NCBI GenBank assembly: GCA_029256185.1
Contig: JAQSYI010000008.1
Location: 124,001-188,000, forward strand
Direction of reading: 5' to 3'
DNA length: 64,000 nucleotides
Origin: Paenibacillaceae bacterium
GTDB taxonomy: Bacteria > Bacillota > Bacilli > Paenibacillales > NBRC-103111
Shown here: one piece after another, positions 61,392-64,000 of the stretch
How the letters are laid out: every line of letters begins with the position of its first letter
Position numbering within the stretch: position 1 is the first letter of the stretch
Program-made: the position numbers and the translations under genes
The notes under the pieces: generated by a model
Databases searched by the model: none
Told to the model about the DNA's origin: nothing
What the model saw: only the letters and a program-made list of their open reading frames with translations

Positions 61392-63761
61392 ATGCGCAGA
61401 TTATTCAAATTCAATACGATCTATCACAACCTGCTGGTCTCTTATGCCGCGCTGACGATCATAGCCATCACCGCATTGGGGGCAAGCTCCTACCTTTACT
61501 TCTCGTCCAACTTCAATGAACAGATCGAGAAGGTAAACGTCCGCATGCTTCATCATCTGTCCGATATGATCGACAATAATGCTATCCGCAGAGCCGAAGA
61601 GCTGTATGTGGAAATGGTGATGGATTTGCCGCGCAATAACGATGTGCTGATTCTGTTCGACCAGCCCTTGGAAGGCAATCACAGCAAACTGCTGGAGATC
61701 CAGCGCTATCTCACCCAGCTTGCCGTCAACAATGACGATCTGGTAGACTCCATTAATATCTACTACCGGCAATTGGGGGTCCTGGTCTCATCGGGTGCCC
61801 AGGGGTTCACCCTGCTCCAAGCCGACGGAACCCCCGGCAGCAGCTGGATGAACCGGATGCTGCAGAATAATTCGAATACCTTGTGGCTGCAGCAGTCTCT
61901 GGCAGACGAAGGCGGCAATGGCGGGACAACAATAGAAGCGCTCACCTTCGTGCGCGCCTATCCATTCACAGCAAAAGCCGATAAAGCCAAAGGGTTCATT
62001 TCCATCCATCTTAAACCTGACGCTATTACCCGCTACCTGGAACCGCAAAGCAGCACCGACCGGAGCAGCTTTCTGCTTCTGGACCATGAGGGCAATCTGA
62101 TGGAGAAAAGCATAGGTGATTCGCGGCTGACGGGAGAGCATCTGGAGAGTCTGACAGACCGGTTGGAGGACATGGATGAGGCGGAGGGAAATTTCCTCGG
62201 GGATTACGGCACCAGGCTCATCGCCTCGTACACCACCATCGGGGAGAACGGCTGGCGGCTGGTCAACCTGACACCCGTGGACCAGTATTATGAGAAATCA
62301 CGGACGATCCGCAATACTTTCCTGCTCCTCTGTCTGGTAGCTGTTGCATTCGGCATCATCTTGTCCAACCTGTTCTCGCTTCGCATCTACAACCCTGTGA
62401 ACTCGCTGATGGGACGAATCCGCTCCAGCGCAGGCCTGTCCCTGCCTCCGGACAAGGAGGAGAATGAGTTGCAGACCATTGACCGGGTGTTCAATCACTT
62501 GAACCTGAAAGTAAGCGAGTTGGAGCAGACCTTCGCCGACAATATGCCCTTGATCAAGCACCATCTGATCACCGGGCTGATGCAGGGCTCCATCTCCGGT
62601 CAGGAAGAGATGCAGGACATGCTGCGGCTGTTGGGTCTGTCTTGGACCGGGTCCCGCTATACTGCCATGATCATTCAGCTTGACCCCGATCAGATGTCTG
62701 CTCTGAGCCAGGAGAATAGCCAGTTCATTCCGTACAATCTGATCAGCCGGATTGAGGGAGACTCTGCGCAGGAAGCCGCTTTTCTGGGGACAGCCCTTCC
62801 CCAATATCAAGTAGAAGTCCTCATAGCTGCCGACCGCCCCAATACAGGTCTGCTGGTGCAGACAGCCCTGGGCATAATCGGATACGTTCACGACCAATAC
62901 CGGCTGTCCGCCAAGATCGCCTATGGCTCCTGGGAGAGTTCCCCCCTTCGCCTGCATCAGTGTCACTCGGAAGCGGCCGCTGCCCTCGCTTATCAATATT
63001 TCTTCCCCAATTCCCCCGTGCTGTCCGGGCCGGAGTTAATGAAGCGGGAGTCCAGCAAGGAGGAAATCGACCCGGACAGCATCAGAGAATTCTCCCGGCT
63101 GCTGAAAACAGGCAGACCGGAGCAGGTCCAGGCATTCGTTCACGAATGGATTGCAGCCCTCCAGGAAGGGCCTTATTCGGCAGAGCATGGACAGCAGCGC
63201 ATCAGGGAACTGGTTGACGCCTTCCGCACCTACCTGCAGGATCTGCATATTCCCTACCGGGAGCTGTTCGGAGCAGGCTCATGGGATCATTTCAGGCGGG
63301 TCCGCCACATTCACCAGATGGAGGACTGGCTGCTGTTGTCGGTAGATACCGCCTTCGAATACCTGAAGGACAAGCAGAAGAACCGAAGCAAGGACATTCT
63401 TGAGGAGCTGCGGCAATATGTCCAGGAATTGTACCGGACCGACATCTCCCTGGATTCCGCGGCAGAGCATGTATCACTAAGCCCGCGCTACGTAAGCAAA
63501 ATCTTCAAGGACGAAACCGGTGTAAACTTCACCGATTATGTCACGCAAGTCCGGTTGAATCATGCAGTGGAGCTGATCATGGACACCAGTGACACCGTGG
63601 AGCAAATTTCCCGCCAGGCCGGCTTCAACAGCTCCGGCTACTTCATCCGCAAGTTCAAGGAACAGTATGGCGTTACACCGGGGGTATACAAAAGCATACA
63701 GGGAGACGGCGCTCCCGGTTCGAAGAATGACCGGGATGGAAAGGTGTTGGGGCCGGAATAG
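61392..63761 (+). CDS. Membrane-bound AraC-family regulator with extracellular Cache sensor
   Basis: 789 residues from an ATG with GGGGG 9 bases upstream; a 64-codon longer frame is unsupported. Membrane segment 1 is about 13-35, an extracellular Cache-like sensor about 40-300 (NSINIYYRQLGVLVSSG, GWRLVNLTPVDQYYEKSR), and membrane segment 2 about 303-325. A HAMP-like and middle domain precede the C-terminal AraC HTH pair (SLDSAAEHVSLSPRYVSKIF, VEQISRQAGFNSSGYFIRKF, YGVTPGVYKS). It senses an extracellular ligand and binds DNA while in the membrane. It probably controls the divergent importer operon. Confidence 0.94.
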   Translation: MRRLFKFNTIYHNLLVSYAALTIIAITALGASSYLYFSSNFNEQIEKVNVRMLHHLSDMIDNNAIRRAEELYVEMVMDLPRNNDVLILFDQPLEGNHSKLLEIQRYLTQLAVNNDDLVDSINIYYRQLGVLVSSGAQGFTLLQADGTPGSSWMNRMLQNNSNTLWLQQSLADEGGNGGTTIEALTFVRAYPFTAKADKAKGFISIHLKPDAITRYLEPQSSTDRSSFLLLDHEGNLMEKSIGDSRLTGEHLESLTDRLEDMDEAEGNFLGDYGTRLIASYTTIGENGWRLVNLTPVDQYYEKSRTIRNTFLLLCLVAVAFGIILSNLFSLRIYNPVNSLMGRIRSSAGLSLPPDKEENELQTIDRVFNHLNLKVSELEQTFADNMPLIKHHLITGLMQGSISGQEEMQDMLRLLGLSWTGSRYTAMIIQLDPDQMSALSQENSQFIPYNLISRIEGDSAQEAAFLGTALPQYQVEVLIAADRPNTGLLVQTALGIIGYVHDQYRLSAKIAYGSWESSPLRLHQCHSEAAAALAYQYFFPNSPVLSGPELMKRESSKEEIDPDSIREFSRLLKTGRPEQVQAFVHEWIAALQEGPYSAEHGQQRIRELVDAFRTYLQDLHIPYRELFGAGSWDHFRRVRHIHQMEDWLLLSVDTAFEYLKDKQKNRSKDILEELRQYVQELYRTDISLDSAAEHVSLSPRYVSKIFKDETGVNFTDYVTQVRLNHAVELIMDTSDTVEQISRQAGFNSSGYFIRKFKEQYGVTPGVYKSIQGDGAPGSKNDRDGKVLGPE

Positions 63762-63883
63762 GTCATTCCCGTCCCTACAGCCGTACTAACCCCTGCTTTT
63801 TCCGCAAATCAACGTCTCTCGGGTCAGCCAGCCGGGAAGGCAGGAGCTCAAGAGCCGAAAGCGCCAGCCCCGTCATTGCCGGG

Positions 63884-64000
63884 CTATAAAATCTCCTTGC
63901 CTTGCAGCAGCTTCTCCCCTTCCGTCAATGGCAGACCCTTCATGCTGAAATGGGCTCCCGCCGACGCAGCGGCAACAGAGATCCTGACTGTGCTCAAACC
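63884..64000 (-). CDS. C-terminal end of an unidentified gene (partial)
   Basis: 38 codons open from the window edge to a TAG, ending HFSMKGLPLTEGEKLLQGKE-IL. The composition and codon use look coding, and the segment resembles the end of a carbohydrate-active enzyme, but it is too short to assign. The gene extends beyond the window. Confidence 0.4.
   Translation of the reverse strand, partial: GLSTVRISVAAASAGAHFSMKGLPLTEGEKLLQGKEIL

Overview
The window looks like a chromosome segment of a Paenibacillus-type, endospore-forming Firmicute. The evidence is a gerP spore-germination operon with a sigma-K-like promoter, a YjcZ-type sporulation micro-protein, an S-layer-homology protein, Lpl/Ytc-type oligosaccharide ABC importers paired with YesM/YesN-type or Cache-AraC regulators, and several families of short dispersed hairpin repeats. 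No rRNA, tRNA, CRISPR array, insertion sequence or phage gene was seen. GC content looks mid-50s by eye (not computed). The 25-38 kb block is visibly more AT-rich.

Layout. 0-1.5 kb: end of a sulfate ABC importer operon (cysT partial, sbp). 1.5-3.2 kb: gene-free, with repeats. 3.2-5.2 kb: chemoreceptor, followed by a 10-bp tandem array. 5.6-8.0 kb: EcsAB-like ABC exporter plus a small protein. 8.2-11.4 kb: Pit phosphate transporter, DegV lipid-binding protein, and a Fur-box-controlled orphan propeller-like protein. 11.4-19.9 kb: sugar block with a GH38 alpha-mannosidase and its LacI regulator, then an AraC regulator and a GH36 alpha-galactosidase. 20-23.3 kb: spore-coat/germination genes (GerT-like, gerPABCDE, YjcZ). 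23.3-25.1 kb: methyltransferase and SLH protein.

25.2-38.0 kb (minus strand) is the most distinctive part. A 1973-residue secreted protein joins a complete subtilisin-like protease to Ig/fn3/PPC modules, a HINT autoprocessing domain and a C-terminal AHH-type nuclease. Two putative immunity genes follow, then a 1595-residue Ig-like/RCC1 surface protein. This reads as a polymorphic-toxin operon of unusual architecture. 38.1-39.7 kb holds two decayed copies of one exported-protein gene and a VOC/ArsR pair whose promoter predicts a leaderless mRNA.

39.8-46.8 kb: oligosaccharide ABC importer (two permeases, binding protein) with its YesM/YesN two-component system. 47-52.4 kb: RBBP9/YdeN-type hydrolase, then a GH94 phosphorylase and a LacI regulator that share an 18-bp palindromic operator. 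53-57.4 kb: DUF420 membrane protein, a glycine-rich membrane protein, and a propeller/M23-peptidase gene pair. 57.5-63.8 kb: a second oligosaccharide ABC importer, divergent from a Cache-AraC regulator. The window ends in the 3' end of another minus-strand gene.

Together the enzymes, importers and regulators suit a saprophyte using plant or microbial glycans. At least five dispersed repeat families occupy the gaps. Two of them sit within a few bases of stop codons, so they may act on mRNA 3' ends.
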